From: Neopestalotiopsis rosae
Taxonomy: Eukaryota; Ascomycota; Sordariomycetes; Amphisphaeriales; Sporocadaceae
Reading direction: 5' to 3'
DNA length: 64,000 bases
NCBI GenBank assembly: GCA_023078685.1
Contig: JALGAS010000001.1
Span: forward strand, 372,001 to 436,000
The stretch's first letter is position 1; each line of letters opens with the position of its first letter. Made by a program: the position numbers and the translations under genes. The notes below the pieces were generated by a model. The model saw only the letters and a list, made by a program, of their open reading frames with translations, was not told the DNA's origin and did not search any database. Of this stretch, positions 34,207 to 46,500 are shown one piece after another.

Positions 34207-35753
34207 TGGACTGGCAATATGTTCAAATGGTCACAACAGAGTGCTGTAATGTAGATGTAACGATCATGTATATTGGTCCGCACGTTTACTCAATATTTAC
34301 CCACGAGGGTCTCGGTTTCGTCACCGTGAATTGTAATGGTTGCATCAGATGGTGCCATTACCGCACCTTTCGGTTCATTTCTTCTCTCCCACCAATAATT
34401 CGACCGACAGCAAGCGCTGGGTCAAAACTGGAGTTTTCATGGTTCATGTTTTATAAACGAAGACTTACGAAGAATATTCTCACACGAGTTGCATTACGAG
34501 GAGTTGGTGGTTGGCATTCGCCTCACTCGGGACCTCCAAAGGACAAGATGGTCGGTCCAAAGGGGGAGTATTCTCAGACAAGGGCATGGCGTTGTATCTT
34601 GTTTTTCACGGGTTGGGGGGAAGGAGAAAGTGAGAGCCAAGGGCCGTTGGTAGATAAATCAGCTTTCCTAAAGGACTGGGACGGGCGGCAGCACTTTTGG
34701 CGCTCGTCACCATAACGCGCTGTCTGTTTTCTGAGAGGAGAGTTTGCTCACGGTTTTTCCCCCATCCCTTGTCTATTACTTGAGATACCATTTGATGCTT
34801 TTGGCCAAGCGTAGAAAATAATAATAATATCTACCGGTCTACAATCTTTCTTGTGCTTTGCCTCGGTGTGAACCCAAAATCATATGATTGACTATGATCA
34901 TGTCACACTGTATATTCGCCCCGGTCATTATGAAGTCGCATCGTTGCGTCACTTCCCGACCACGTAGTATGTACTCCCACAGGCAAGGGTCAATGTAAAT
35001 GCCTGCAACTACTCAAGCCGTCATCAAAAGTCTGATTGGACTCGATTATTATTTTCGTAGGGCTGAGAAATCGGCTAAAATCCAAACAAACCAAAAAAAA
35101 AAAACGTTCCGTTGGGGAACGACTCCTGGCTTCGACTGGGGTGCACGTTGGATTTCTGACATGTGAGACCGAACATTTTCGTCTTCGTCTTCGCTCCAAT
35201 TGCCGCGAGATCCACTTTCTCTCATCTTCCGCTCATAATTTTTCTCCCGGGCTGCCGATAATGTTGGGGCGGTCCATTACCGATAAACCCCGATATTGGG
35301 AAGACTAATTAATGCACTAGTTTGTAATAGCCATGGACTGAATTCCGCACATTTGTCAAAGTGTTGCGTGAGAAATTACGCTCAAAAGTGAAGTCTTGAT
35401 AGTGTTATCAAATTGGTTTGTTTGTATTGATGAATGTCATTCCTATGTGATCAATCGTTGATCATGCGCCGTCGTTGTGAACCTGAATCTCCTGAACTCC
35501 ATGGGGTAAAACCAAATCTTCGTTCCGTCCAACGACGGAATAGATATTCTATGTACAGAACGGGACCTCGAGGCGTGGTTGGTTGATTGGGTTGCCCCGT
35601 GTTGTCACGTGGGTACACCCTCCACCACCCTGATGGTCTTGCCGCCGAATCTAATCTTCTTTTTTGTAACCTGCAAACGCATGTGCATCTTCTTTGAAAA
35701 CACTGCTTCGTTCAACACAATGATGGATCCCATTAAACCTCCCGTATCATGAT
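34207..35753. other. Convergent 3' region between the SNF2-RING gene and OLE1
   Basis: 1.5 kb with no supported gene. The two genes end facing each other and leave long 3' flanks. Confidence 0.45.
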
Positions 35754-37248
35754 TCATGCTGCCTCAGCGCTGGAAATGGGCTGAGTGAGGCGGGTGACTT
35801 GGTCACCAGCTCGGACAATGCGCTGGCCAGTCGAGTCATTGACGACAATGGTGTCCTTGTTCTCGGACTGTGCTCGCTTCCAGATCTCGACCTCGCATCC
35901 ACCACGGAGGACACCGACACGCATAGTCGACAACAAGTTGTGTGCAGCGTTGGAGTGCAGGTAGACACCGCCGTTGAAGATGGCGGTAGCGTCCTTGCCG
36001 ATGGCGGAAGAAATAAGAGCCTTGCCACCGGGGTGGTCCTTGATGAAGTCGGTCACATCGTGAATGACACCAGCAATAGCAACGAGAGCCTTGCCATTCT
36101 TGGACTCGGCAACGAAGTCATCCCAGTGGATGACGGGCAGCTGGTCAAGAGGAGTACCCCAGTCGAGGATAGCACGCTTCTGGTCGAGCTTCTTCTGCAG
36201 CTGCTGGACACGACCCTTCTCGATCTCGTTGGAACGGAACTGCTTGAGATCGTAGGCGAGGCCGAGCTTCTTCCAGGTCCAGATAGACCACTTGGTGGGG
36301 TCGTACTGCCACCACTCAATGGCGTTGCGGTAGTCGGAGGGGAACTCGTGGTGGAAGTTGTGGTAACCCTCACCCAGGGTGACCAGAGCGGTAATGACGT
36401 GGTCACGAGGCGAGTTGCGATCGTCGAAGGGCTGGTCACCGAGCCAGTGGGCCAAGGAGTTTACGCAGAAGGTGGCCTGCTGGACGAAGAAGATGCGGAG
36501 GATACCGGCGTAGATGAAACCACCCATCCAGTCATTCCAGCCGAGACCACAGACAAGAGTCGGGAAAACAAGACCCATGGCAATGACACACTTGATAAAG
36601 TGAGTGTGCTGCCAGACAACAACGGGGTCGTCGTTGAGGTCAGTGATATCGGTACGGCCAATGCGCTTGGGGTTCTGCTTCATGACCATCCATCCCAGGT
36701 GAGAGTACAAGAGACCCTTGCGAACAGAGTAGGGGTCCTTCTCGGTATCGGTGTAACGGTGGTGAGCACGGTGGTCGCGAGACCACCATCTGATGGAACC
36801 TTCAACAGCACCAGCACCGACGGCGGCGAGGTAGATCTTGAGGGGAGTTGAAGCCTTGTATGAAGTGTGTGCCCAGAGACGGTGGTAACCTTTTTATACA
36901 ATGTTAGTTAACCATGTTTAATAGGTTGACAGACTCTGAGCATGTCCTCTGGTTGTGTGACTTACCAGCTGTGATACCGAGACCAGTGTTGAAGTAGTAG
37001 ATGACGGCAAAGATGGCCGTGTAGAGGTGGAGAGGAGTCCAGTAAGCAGCAACGCAGCCAGCCAAGGGGACGCCGATAATGAAAGTGACGTTCAACCAGT
37101 TGACGTGCTTGTACCAGTTACCCCATGTGATCGGGGTCTCAGTGATATGCGGTTTCTTCAAGTCGTAGCCCTTGCCTCGCAGAGGCTTGTAGTCCTTGGT
37201 GCCATCAATGAGAGGCGTGCCCTCTGGGGCCTTAGCATCCGACGACAT
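35754..37248 (-). CDS. OLE1: Stearoyl-CoA (delta-9) acyl-CoA desaturase with cytochrome b5 domain
   Basis: Two exons, 37248-36966 and 36889-35754, giving 472 aa; the junction rebuilds [12 protein letters not shown]. All three iron-binding histidine boxes are present: HRLWAH, HRAHH and HNFHH (in [16 protein letters not shown]). Hydrophobic segments flank them ([36 protein letters not shown]), as expected of an ER membrane enzyme. The C-terminal third is a fused cytochrome b5 domain with the haem-ligand motif DHPGGKAL and a later His in HSNAAHNLL. It introduces the first double bond into palmitoyl- and stearoyl-CoA. The upstream region (37249 onward) is long, gene-free and C/T-rich, as in other regulated desaturase promoters, but I identify no specific element. 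Confidence 0.97.
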
Positions 37249-40200
37249 GATGGGCAGTTGTCGATCGAACAACAGGAAGACAAATTGAGAAAAGGAAAAA
37301 AGCCGATAAGTCTTTGATGTTATCGGGCCTCGAGATGGGTATCGAGGACTTTTTGGTGTTTGACGAACAGCGTGAAGGGGAAGAAAACAAAAGAGGAATG
37401 TGCGGGCGGGTTGAGGAAGAATATTTATCGAAGAAGAGAGAGGCGGAAGTGGAAGTACCAAAGTACTATGCGGTGGGTACCTAGTGTGTAGAGTCTGGCT
37501 TTGGTGGGACAGATGGGCAGGATGGCGGGGACTAGGGACTGGGACTGGGACTGGGACCAGGACTGGGACAGAGCGAACAGAGTGGCGCCCCTATGGTTGT
37601 GTTTTTTTCTTTCCTTTTTTGCCTCATGAGAAATGTATGATGACCCTGCGTCAGGGCGTTTTGGGTGTCTGGCGTCCAGTCCAGATCAGTCCAGTGCATT
37701 CGTTCGGGCGGATGGCGGAGCAAGATAATGTTTGTTGTATGTACGGCTCAACTTGGCTCCAGGCTCTCGTTCCTGCGAGATGCCTTGGGGGTATGTACTG
37801 TACCTTCTTTGACAGACTACTCTGTCCATTGCTTACACTGCCACCACCCGACGCGGCCGATTCAAGGTTCATCTTCAAGCACTCTGCTTTGTTTCCAAAT
37901 GTCCAACAGAGCTGCTATCTAGTAAACTATGCAGTCAATTGATTTTAGCGCATGACGAAGCAAGCAAACAAGCAAGCAAGCAGTTTTCCCGAGGATTAAA
38001 ACGTTTGGTTATCTTTTCTCCCTTTGCTAGGCCATTTGATCATGAATATAGTTTCGTTATGGTTGCGTGTACCGTAGCTGAATTGACATGCCCGCAGAGA
38101 ATACTGTTCTTCTGATGACGGGCGTTTGCTAAAAGTTCTGCGTGATAATCACAAGCACATGATGGAAATTGAATAACAACAAATCGTCACGGGCATATGT
38201 CAACCCAAAGAAAATCATTAGCCGAGGCGAAAGAGCAGATGATGAACCCGGGCGAGAGGGCAATTCACAAACGTGGGGGACTGGGGAGCAGCAACAAGGG
38301 GGGTGGTGGGAAAGAGATCCGCACTCCAATAGAGAATTGACTGGCCAATATCGAATCATGGTGATTCGAAATCCTCGGTTCTGGGTGTCATGTTGCCGCT
38401 GGTTGAAAACTTGAACCGTGGAATGACTGACAGACTTGTTGCCAGTTCTAGACATGATGTCGTTGTTGTTGGGGTGAAATTGTTGGGAGTCGGGTTAACG
38501 CTGATTGGTCAAAAAATTGAGATACCTTGGGAGGGCAGAACCAGGGTCCTTCCTGATTAGGTGGGTATCGTCTCCATCGGTGGCCCGGGACTGGTGCCCG
38601 TACCTTTAATGCGTGCGGTACGTACCTTTATACATGCAGCATACTATGTGCATTCTTTTGGCAGAGACTCAAGCCCAGGGAAGGGATACACTGATCTGTA
38701 TAATCAAGTGCTTCCAGGTCATCTTTCATCAACAGTAGCGTCCTGTAAATAGGTGATGGCCTTCCCAGTGGGCTGTCTTCACGGCCGAGGATTGAAGGAT
38801 GGCTTATCGCATGTAAGCTACATGTAGCACTTGCGCAGGGCATGTAAAAGCGGATCTTCAACAGCCAACAAGCTACAGAGTACATACCGCCCTGCCGCTA
38901 GCAGTCCCATGAAGATGAACGACGGATGACGGGTGAGAAAGCTTTTTGAGTTTCGGATCAGTTGACAACCTCTAGTGTTCAAACTCTGTTCTCTTTTGAC
39001 ACTCACCGACAAGACCATTTGGGACCATATGCAGGAGCCAGCAAGTACCGGAAACTTTACCGTTCCTTTTCCTATTCCCTTTTAAAGCTTGCCAATCAAA
39101 AGCCAATCAGGAGCGATATCCATTCAACGCACTTGATTGTCTGTTGCAAGCCACTACTGATATGATGATCTTCTACTACTGTCTCAACTTCTTCCAAACT
39201 CTCAGCACTGCTTGACTGGCGCGCCATTTTCAGGAATGAATGCGACACATTGAGAGACGATACGATCTTCTCGGATGCCTTTTTGGGCTGATGTCATATG
39301 TCCTGGTGCAAGGACATCTCCGGCGTTCGGTGGCCGAAACACCGAAGCAGAGACTTAATGATATGACAGACAGCAGGTTGGAGGCTCTGGTTACTGTTCC
39401 GCATTGTGAGATGATCCTCCCGACTGGCTGCTGGTTGGCATCTGTCCGTTGCTGTCTTGTGTTCAGGTCCTGTAAAAAAAAAATAATGGTGACATAAGTG
39501 GACTGGCGAGATAGCTCCATTACCTAGCTCTGAGCCTTCATCTCCCCTTGGGGTCCAGCATTTTCTATTGCGATCTGATGGCCGCGGCTTTGCCGGAATG
39601 GTCCAAGTTGCCAGTTGTGGCGAGAAAGAGAACCCACGTACATCTTCAGATTTTGCTAGAGATTTGCCAGGAATGAAGCTTTGACGCTTTTTTGTGCCAG
39701 CTAGGCTCGCTAGGCTAGAATCTCAAATCGTCAATCGTCTTGCCGCGTTGCCGCCACGCCGCGCGGGGCATGGACCACCAAAAGCCGTTGTGAGCACGTG
39801 CCAACTCAGATCGCCTTTCACTTTTTGGTTGGGATGGGGCTGCATCTTGACCTTTTCTTTTCTAGAAGCTTTCTGTGATCGACAAGCTTAAACCAAACAC
39901 AGCTTAGCGGGAGGGGAGTTTCCGCCACTTCACCCGTATCCGGGTCAGGCCAGGGGAGGATTTGGGGGACCGGACGTAGCCAGTGTTTTTAATGTTTGGT
40001 CTCGCCACCACTGGAGCTTTCTGTTTAAACGTGGTTGAAACGACTTTTACACGTTCTGAATGCTCTCCAACGTCTTGCTTCCAAAAGCCTGATATTTGAG
40101 GGAACGCGGCATCTAAACAAGCTCCCTCACATTCTATATATCCAACGACTTGAATCCCTTGACGTAGACTTGACTAATGGCATGCACGATCGTTCCGTCC

Positions 40201-40802
40201 ATATAGGATGTGTTAGTGCAGATATATGCAATAGCGATGTATAATAGCCATTAATATGATATGTGCTGACGTTATATAAGCCTTACTTCCGGATTAAAGT
40301 CCTTTCTGTTAGGGATTATGAATATTCGGTATGGATAATATGTCCAGACTAATTAGACTGCCCTAATGGATATATCAATGTCGACGAACATTTGCAACAT
40401 ATATATTTGTTGCTGCCATGAAGTCTCATTCATGGTGCATTGTGACAGCCCGATCTCAAGTATCAAGGAATCAAGAACCTCAGCTAAGTAGTACTGATTC
40501 TGTCATTGGATTCGATAATAAGACAACTAAGGACCCTCCCGGCCGAACGGTCAAATCCTTTAACTCTGGGTGAATGATTACACAAATCTGGAATGGAAAA
40601 TAAAGAATAAAGGTCATCAAACTACAAATATACAAGTCATCGATTCCGTAAAATTCATAAAATTGGATACAAGGAATATGCCTTTGTACTCCTTTCAAAA
40701 TCCAAGAATCCATGCAAATAGCTGTTTGATGTTGTGCTGTGCTGTGCTACCAGCTCTGTGATCTTTTCTTACTGTCGATATATTACTGTGATTTCTCTGC
40801 TT
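37249..40802. other. OLE1 upstream region and 3' flank of the kinase-like gene; no gene seen
   Basis: 3.5 kb without a supported coding sequence. It contains a GGGACT-type minisatellite and an AAGC repeat near 37958-37982. The first kilobase probably serves as the OLE1 promoter. Confidence 0.45.
37527..37569 (+). repeat. GGGACT-type short tandem repeat
   Basis: Five to six imperfect hexamers (gggactagggactgggact and onward) lie about 280-320 bp upstream of the OLE1 start codon. It is a low-complexity promoter-proximal repeat. Confidence 0.75.
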
Positions 40803-43578
40803 TTACGCCTGCGACGTCACGTTAGGTGCCGGTGTTGTGGTAGATGTGAGCCCCAGATCCTCGTCTGAGCAAATTGACTTTCGAAAATCCTCAGTCTCAT
40901 TATAGCCGGTGCCGGTGCCGATACCTGTCAAATCAGCTGCGGTATCATAGACTGGCCGCTCGCTGGCTGGGAACTGCAGAGTCGTTGGGAGATCTTGTGG
41001 CAAATTTGGAGGAAAGGCTGAGCTTCCGACATGTGCATAATTTCCGGCGTACCCATCATCCTGGGGGTCATGCTCTTGATGAAGCAATGGAGTTTCGCGT
41101 TCCTTGATGTATGCCACTTGCTCGGACTCGTCCTGACCTCGAATCGGACTCAGGTCCACGGCTTGTGACGATACTCGCGGAATGGTGAAATCCACATCGT
41201 TTGTTTTCGCGGTCTCGTGGGCGAACAACATTGCGCATTTTGGGGCCATTGCGTCTTCCCCAAACTCATGAGCATTGACGATGATTTGAGGAGGAATGAG
41301 CGGTACGGATGGCGCTTCAAGGTCGATCGATTGCGTGTCTACCCCAGCATCATCAAGTTCACCAGTGGAAACCCGGCGGCTTTGTGATCCGATCGTTCGT
41401 AGACTTCCCTCCAGTTGCCGCGTGATTTCGCTCATCCGAGTTTCGCCGTCAGTTCTTGACATTGCATCTTCGCTACCTGCAATCTCAGCCGGATTGCGCC
41501 TGTCCGACCAATTACCGTTCCGTCCGAGGAAAGGTGGTGCATCGCAATCGTCGAGATTGCTTGGCCCAGGACTAGGCGGCGAGCGACCTCTGGTTGGGTA
41601 GTAGGGAGCATCTTCCGACACACCGGGTGAATTCAGGCCAGACTGGTAACCCATCCCTGGCTCGTAAGCATCGCTTTGTGGTGTCACCGTTCTGATGATT
41701 GGGTGATCGTTGCGCTCATACTCCTCCACCCTATATTGCTGAACCCCATGTCCATCATCCACAGAAATGGAAGGCGGCTCGTATTGATCGTGACGGTCTT
41801 GTAAAGGACGCGGAAACATGTCGAGAAGCGCTGTCGCCTGCTTGCGCATGCGCGGATTATCGCTAAGACAGTTGTCCACAAGCCTTCGGTACCACTTTGG
41901 CACCTCCTCGATATCGGGATCTAACCGCAGGGGCCGCCGATGCGTCTCCGGCTCGTCTTCGAGCATTGCCAAGGCCCAAAGAACCATTCCTAGCTGATAT
42001 AAATCGGACTTGACTCCGATATACATGGAAATCCGCTGGTTGTTGTTGATAAGTGGAGTTGCCTCCGGAGGCTCCCAACCAACTGGGCAGCCACGTCTGT
42101 TGATATCTATTATCTTTGCGTTATCATCATCATCAATAACAATATTAGAAAGAGTAAAATCGCCTTGCACGAATCCAGCCTCGTGAATGTCCGAGAGACC
42201 TTGAACAATTTGTCGTGCCCATTTCTCTCGCGTTGTCCAAGGCAGATCCGGGCCATGTTCTTGAGCGTCGTAGATGATATCGATGAGTGCGCCTTTCTCA
42301 GCATAGTCGATGAGAAGGCCTTTGACACTGGTGTCATCATCATCCACGACCACCCCGTAAAAGGATATGGTGTTGGAAGAAAATCTCAGAGAATTCAGTG
42401 CGTTCACTTCGTAGAGGAACTCTTCTATAGTATCCGGCCCGGGAATCTCCTTCTTGATCAAAGTTCGACCGTCGACCTGAACCTTGTAGACAAAACCTGA
42501 CATGTGGGAATCAAAGATGATGTCTCTCTCCCGAATACGACGACAGCCCAGGTGCTGAACCATTCGGACGGCAGGAAAGTGGATGATTTCCTGAGGACAA
42601 GACTTCGTTAGTAGTGCTCTTCCGCGTTGGACTCGTCTTCAGACTTACGTTAACATCTTCGACCACGTGAACATGCAATCTTCCGTTAGTGGTCTGCAAT
42701 TTGAGGTTCGTCACGGTATCATAGAACTGGATGTCTTGGAGGCTCTCGCGAATAGCTTCGTAGATCTTTGCGCTCTTCTCACGTTGAAACTTGGTATCCT
42801 GAAGATCTCCTTCCAAGGATTCGGGTGGAGCGTTTCGATAGTCTAGGGATATAGTCACTCGCCGCCATTGAGACTCCTTTTCCCTGTACGTCACAAAGAA
42901 CTTTTCCCTCCTAGACCTGTCTCTGAAATGCATTGAAAGATTCAGTATCCACTTGCTTTCCAGCTCATCGCGAATCTGGGTATCGTATGCTGACGTGGTC
43001 ACGGACTGCGCATCAGCGGCAGAAGGTTCCCTAGAAGGAAATTGGGCTGTAGAAGGTGCCTTTTGCGCTGCAGGATCAACATGAACAGTGCCCATCTCTG
43101 GCACATGCAAAAATTGCTTCTCTTCTAGGGGACTATGCAGTGCTGACTGGTCATTCCCGCCAGTCGTGGTGGAGCCGGCGTCATCGAAAAAGTCGGGCGC
43201 ACTTGCGCGAGGCAAATGTTGGCTTCGGTTTGCTGACATATTTCGAAGTGGATGTGTTCCCCTTCTGTCAACGGACACCGCCCTTCGCTCAGCCTGCGTG
43301 GGCTTGTTCGGCTCTAGCCTTTCCCTGAGTTCCGACTGCTGTCTCTTGAAGGTCTTTGCTCGAGGAAGGCCAGGGACGACCCTCCTCGCCCCGGGTCGCG
43401 ACACATTATTCTCATCCCCGCCGCTTGTCTCGGGAGACAAGTCCTGCGATGCTTCGGCTGCGCTCTCTGGCGTCAAGGGCGCATTATTCCTGCCCAATAT
43501 CCTCCTGAAAAGAGTTGATATTCTTTTGTGGCTCTCCGGAGCTGGGTCGTGCGAGGAGGGATCCGCTTGTGTTGCCAT
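40803..43578 (-). CDS. Atypical protein-kinase-like protein with substituted catalytic motifs
   Basis: Two exons, 43578-42649 (310 codons) and 42590-40803, giving 905 aa; the junction joins VVEDVN to EIIHFPAV. The N-terminal third is disordered and basic, then comes a folded segment (WRRVTISLDYRNAPPE). The kinase-like domain spans about residues 330-560: the glycine loop is poor, a Lys pair stands in RTLIKKEIPG, an Asp-rich insert (VVVDDDDTSVKGL) precedes YAEKGAL, the catalytic loop reads GFVQGDFTLSNIVIDD (QGD in place of HRD, with the Asn kept), and the metal motif is IIDINRRG (DIN in place of DFG). SDLYQLGMVLWALAML corresponds to subdomain IX and DNCLSDNPRMRKQATALL to the C-lobe end. The last 300 residues are disordered. 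It may be a divergent active kinase or a pseudokinase. I do not recognise a named orthologue. Confidence 0.8.
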
Positions 43579-46500
43579 TTCGGCGGCTGTGGAGTATACC
43601 CGGGGGCGGCTTGTCGGAGATCATAGATGTGTTGAGCTCGATATCAATGCTTGGAATGTTTTGCAGTAAATACCAAGAGGAGGTGACCACGAGGCAAGAG
43701 GCGACGAAGAAGTATAAAGAAGCAGGATCTATGTCATGTCGCCTCTACGCTGCAGCTGGCTGATTCGTGAATCATATGTATATGAATCACAATGGGGTTG
43801 TGGCTATTCGTGTAGGCAGCGCGGCAGACAGGCAGAGCAATGATGCAGAAGCTGTAGATGGTGTCTACACTAGACTAGAACCATGTGCGATCGATGGTCG
43901 TTCTCGTTCTGGTGCTCAACTCGGGCGGCTATCTGGGGCGAAGTCATAAATTGTGGCAGAGTAGAAAGAAGCAAGATGCAATCCAATCCCCAGTGAAGCG
44001 CGACTTGTGTAGGTATGTAATGTATGCAGGCAACCGACACCAATGTGTGTTCACCGAAAGATCAGATTGCTGCTAATGTAGGTGGGGTGGCTGGGTATGT
44101 GGTCCTGGTCCTGGTCCCTCGTCATGTCATGGTTTGTATACCAGGCATGTAGGTAGGCGGAGGGAAAGCCGCTATGTATATGAGAGTGACGACACAAGTG
44201 GCTGGCTCAGTCGTCTCAAGGGAATGGGTAGTGAAAACTACGTCAATTGAGAGGTAGAAGTGAGGCAATTCGGGAGCATTGGTTATAGAAAAGTCTTTGA
44301 GGTTGTGGTTGCTGATGTGTTGTCAATTGGGAGTGTCCTAGTACATACAAATGAGGTGTTCAGTGTCCGAGGGTACGAACGTAATGTAGGTTGAGGAGTG
44401 CTCACACACCCCAGCCAAGCCAGCCCGGGCTGCGGTACATTAAAGTATCAACGCTGCATGTACATACTCTGTTGGCTAGGGCTAGTGAGGCAGTTTTGGC
44501 AACAAAGAACTGGCATGAGGCCTGAGCCGTGCCTTCCCGGGGACAAGGTTGCCCGGGATGATCAGAAAGTACATAGTAAAGATGCAGCTTCAGCGGCATT
44601 CGAGGCTTGGCGCGGTGGTTTGGTCAATAAGTTTCAGCGCTCCTCTTTGACCTGTTGGGGTCCCAAGTCTCCCATTGCAGCATAGCAAGCATAGGAACGC
44701 AAGAGAATGCGGGCGAGATTGAGGGAAAACGGGGAACGAATGGATGCTTGCGGTGAAGCTCTTCTGCTTTTTCCTTTTTCCTTCTTTTTTCCTCCAAGTG
44801 GACCAACAAGGTTGCTTACCTCCCTCCCTCTGTTCATCCATCCATCTTGCCATTCTACCTACGTACCTCGAGATGATTTACCTACACCACTACTACGCTA
44901 ACCACCCCAAAACCGCGGAACCTAACCTTGGGCTTCAAAGCACAGGGAATGCTAAACAGGCACACACACAGACGAACACACGAACCCCTCCAACGGACTA
45001 TACTGAACTCGACTCTAGCTCGGCAGGCAAGACGCGGGGGCCTGGCTCCAATCTTCTCCATCACCCCCTGCCCGTCGGGGATCAAGGGCTCAGCGTATCA
45101 ATGACCTGAGCTGGGGTTCAACATGGCCAACAAGGATGATCTCAGTCAGAATGGGGAGCATCAGAGGGGACGCTAAGGTAACAGACTCACACAGTAGTCG
45201 CTGCAGTCAAGTGCTGCCGGTTCAATACTACAGCAGAAGAGCAACACACATTTGCTCTAGCGAAGCAGCTATCACACAGCCATAGACTGCAATGATGCTC
45301 GAGATCTACCACAATGGGACCCGCTTAGTTACCTATTTAGGGATTCACACCTGAGCTCTTCACTCAACCTGAGCAAGCGGTTCCCAAGGACGGCTCTGGC
45401 GCTGCCGCCGCCTATTTGTGACGGACAAGTCATATCAATTCGTGGCTGTGATTGAACAATGACTTGATGTGTTGTACAACTTCTTTGGTGGGTGTGGGCG
45501 TGTCCATGGTTGGATGAAGCGGCCTTGCATTACCTATGTACAGAATCATCTCCGGCACGTTGCTCTCGATGCATGCATGGCTTTGGGCAGAGGCATCCGG
45601 ATTACCCTTCGGGTTTCCTTATTTCAAAACAAAAATGCATCGGCTGATTGTATAGCTTCATGTCGTCAAATCATGGCATGCCTCTCCTCTTCTTCATTCG
45701 TCCTTCTAGACGAGCAACTCCGATGTCGATCTGGGGCTGGAACTCGGACAGGCATCTCGCGGAAGGGACATTGAAAAGACGTTATTAACCATCGAGCAGA
45801 TTCGCAGACATACATACTCATTCCAAACATTGTTTTATATCACTAAAGACAGAATGTGATCTGTCACTCTTTAGGCGCCGCCGTCTTGAGCCACTTTTCG
45901 TCTGTCACCTCAACCCGCGTCGAAATGCGCGCATTCCACCTCGTACGTATATCTTCCCACCTCGACTAATTAAGTACATACACTTGATTATATCAATCTC
46001 CGACCTCGCCATGCGTCTACATTAGACGCAGCATATTATAGGAACACGTATCAGGTACAGATCGCGCGTAACTGCAGGTGAATTGTTTGAACCCACCATC
46101 AATTTCTGTCGCTAACCCTTCTTCGTGATTGATTGTACTTTGTATGAGCCACTTTGCAGCTCTAGCCTCCCTTTGACACTCGATGTCCATACTACATAGG
46201 CGATCGGCTAAACGAATGCCCTTGTTTCCCAAAGTACCGCATCAGACCTATCTCGCATCAGATGGAGAGATGGTAAGCTTTATTACGATTCTTGACGCCT
46301 CAACAAGAGCCATTGGTGTAAACTATGGTTACGAACTTTGACAAAGGACTGGAGAATACTGCCCAGAAACTTTTAACATTATACTTTTTTGCAAATGAGT
46401 TTAGTACCCGAACATTGATGCTTGAAACGTTACAAGAGTAGCGGCCGTTCATGAGCGCCAAGTATTCGAGCTTATCAATTTCCAACACGATGACATCTGG

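Noticed and set aside
35799..36851. 350-codon plus-strand ORF opposite OLE1
   Set aside because: It lies antisense to the desaturase exon, is Val/Asp/Gly-rich and shows no domain.
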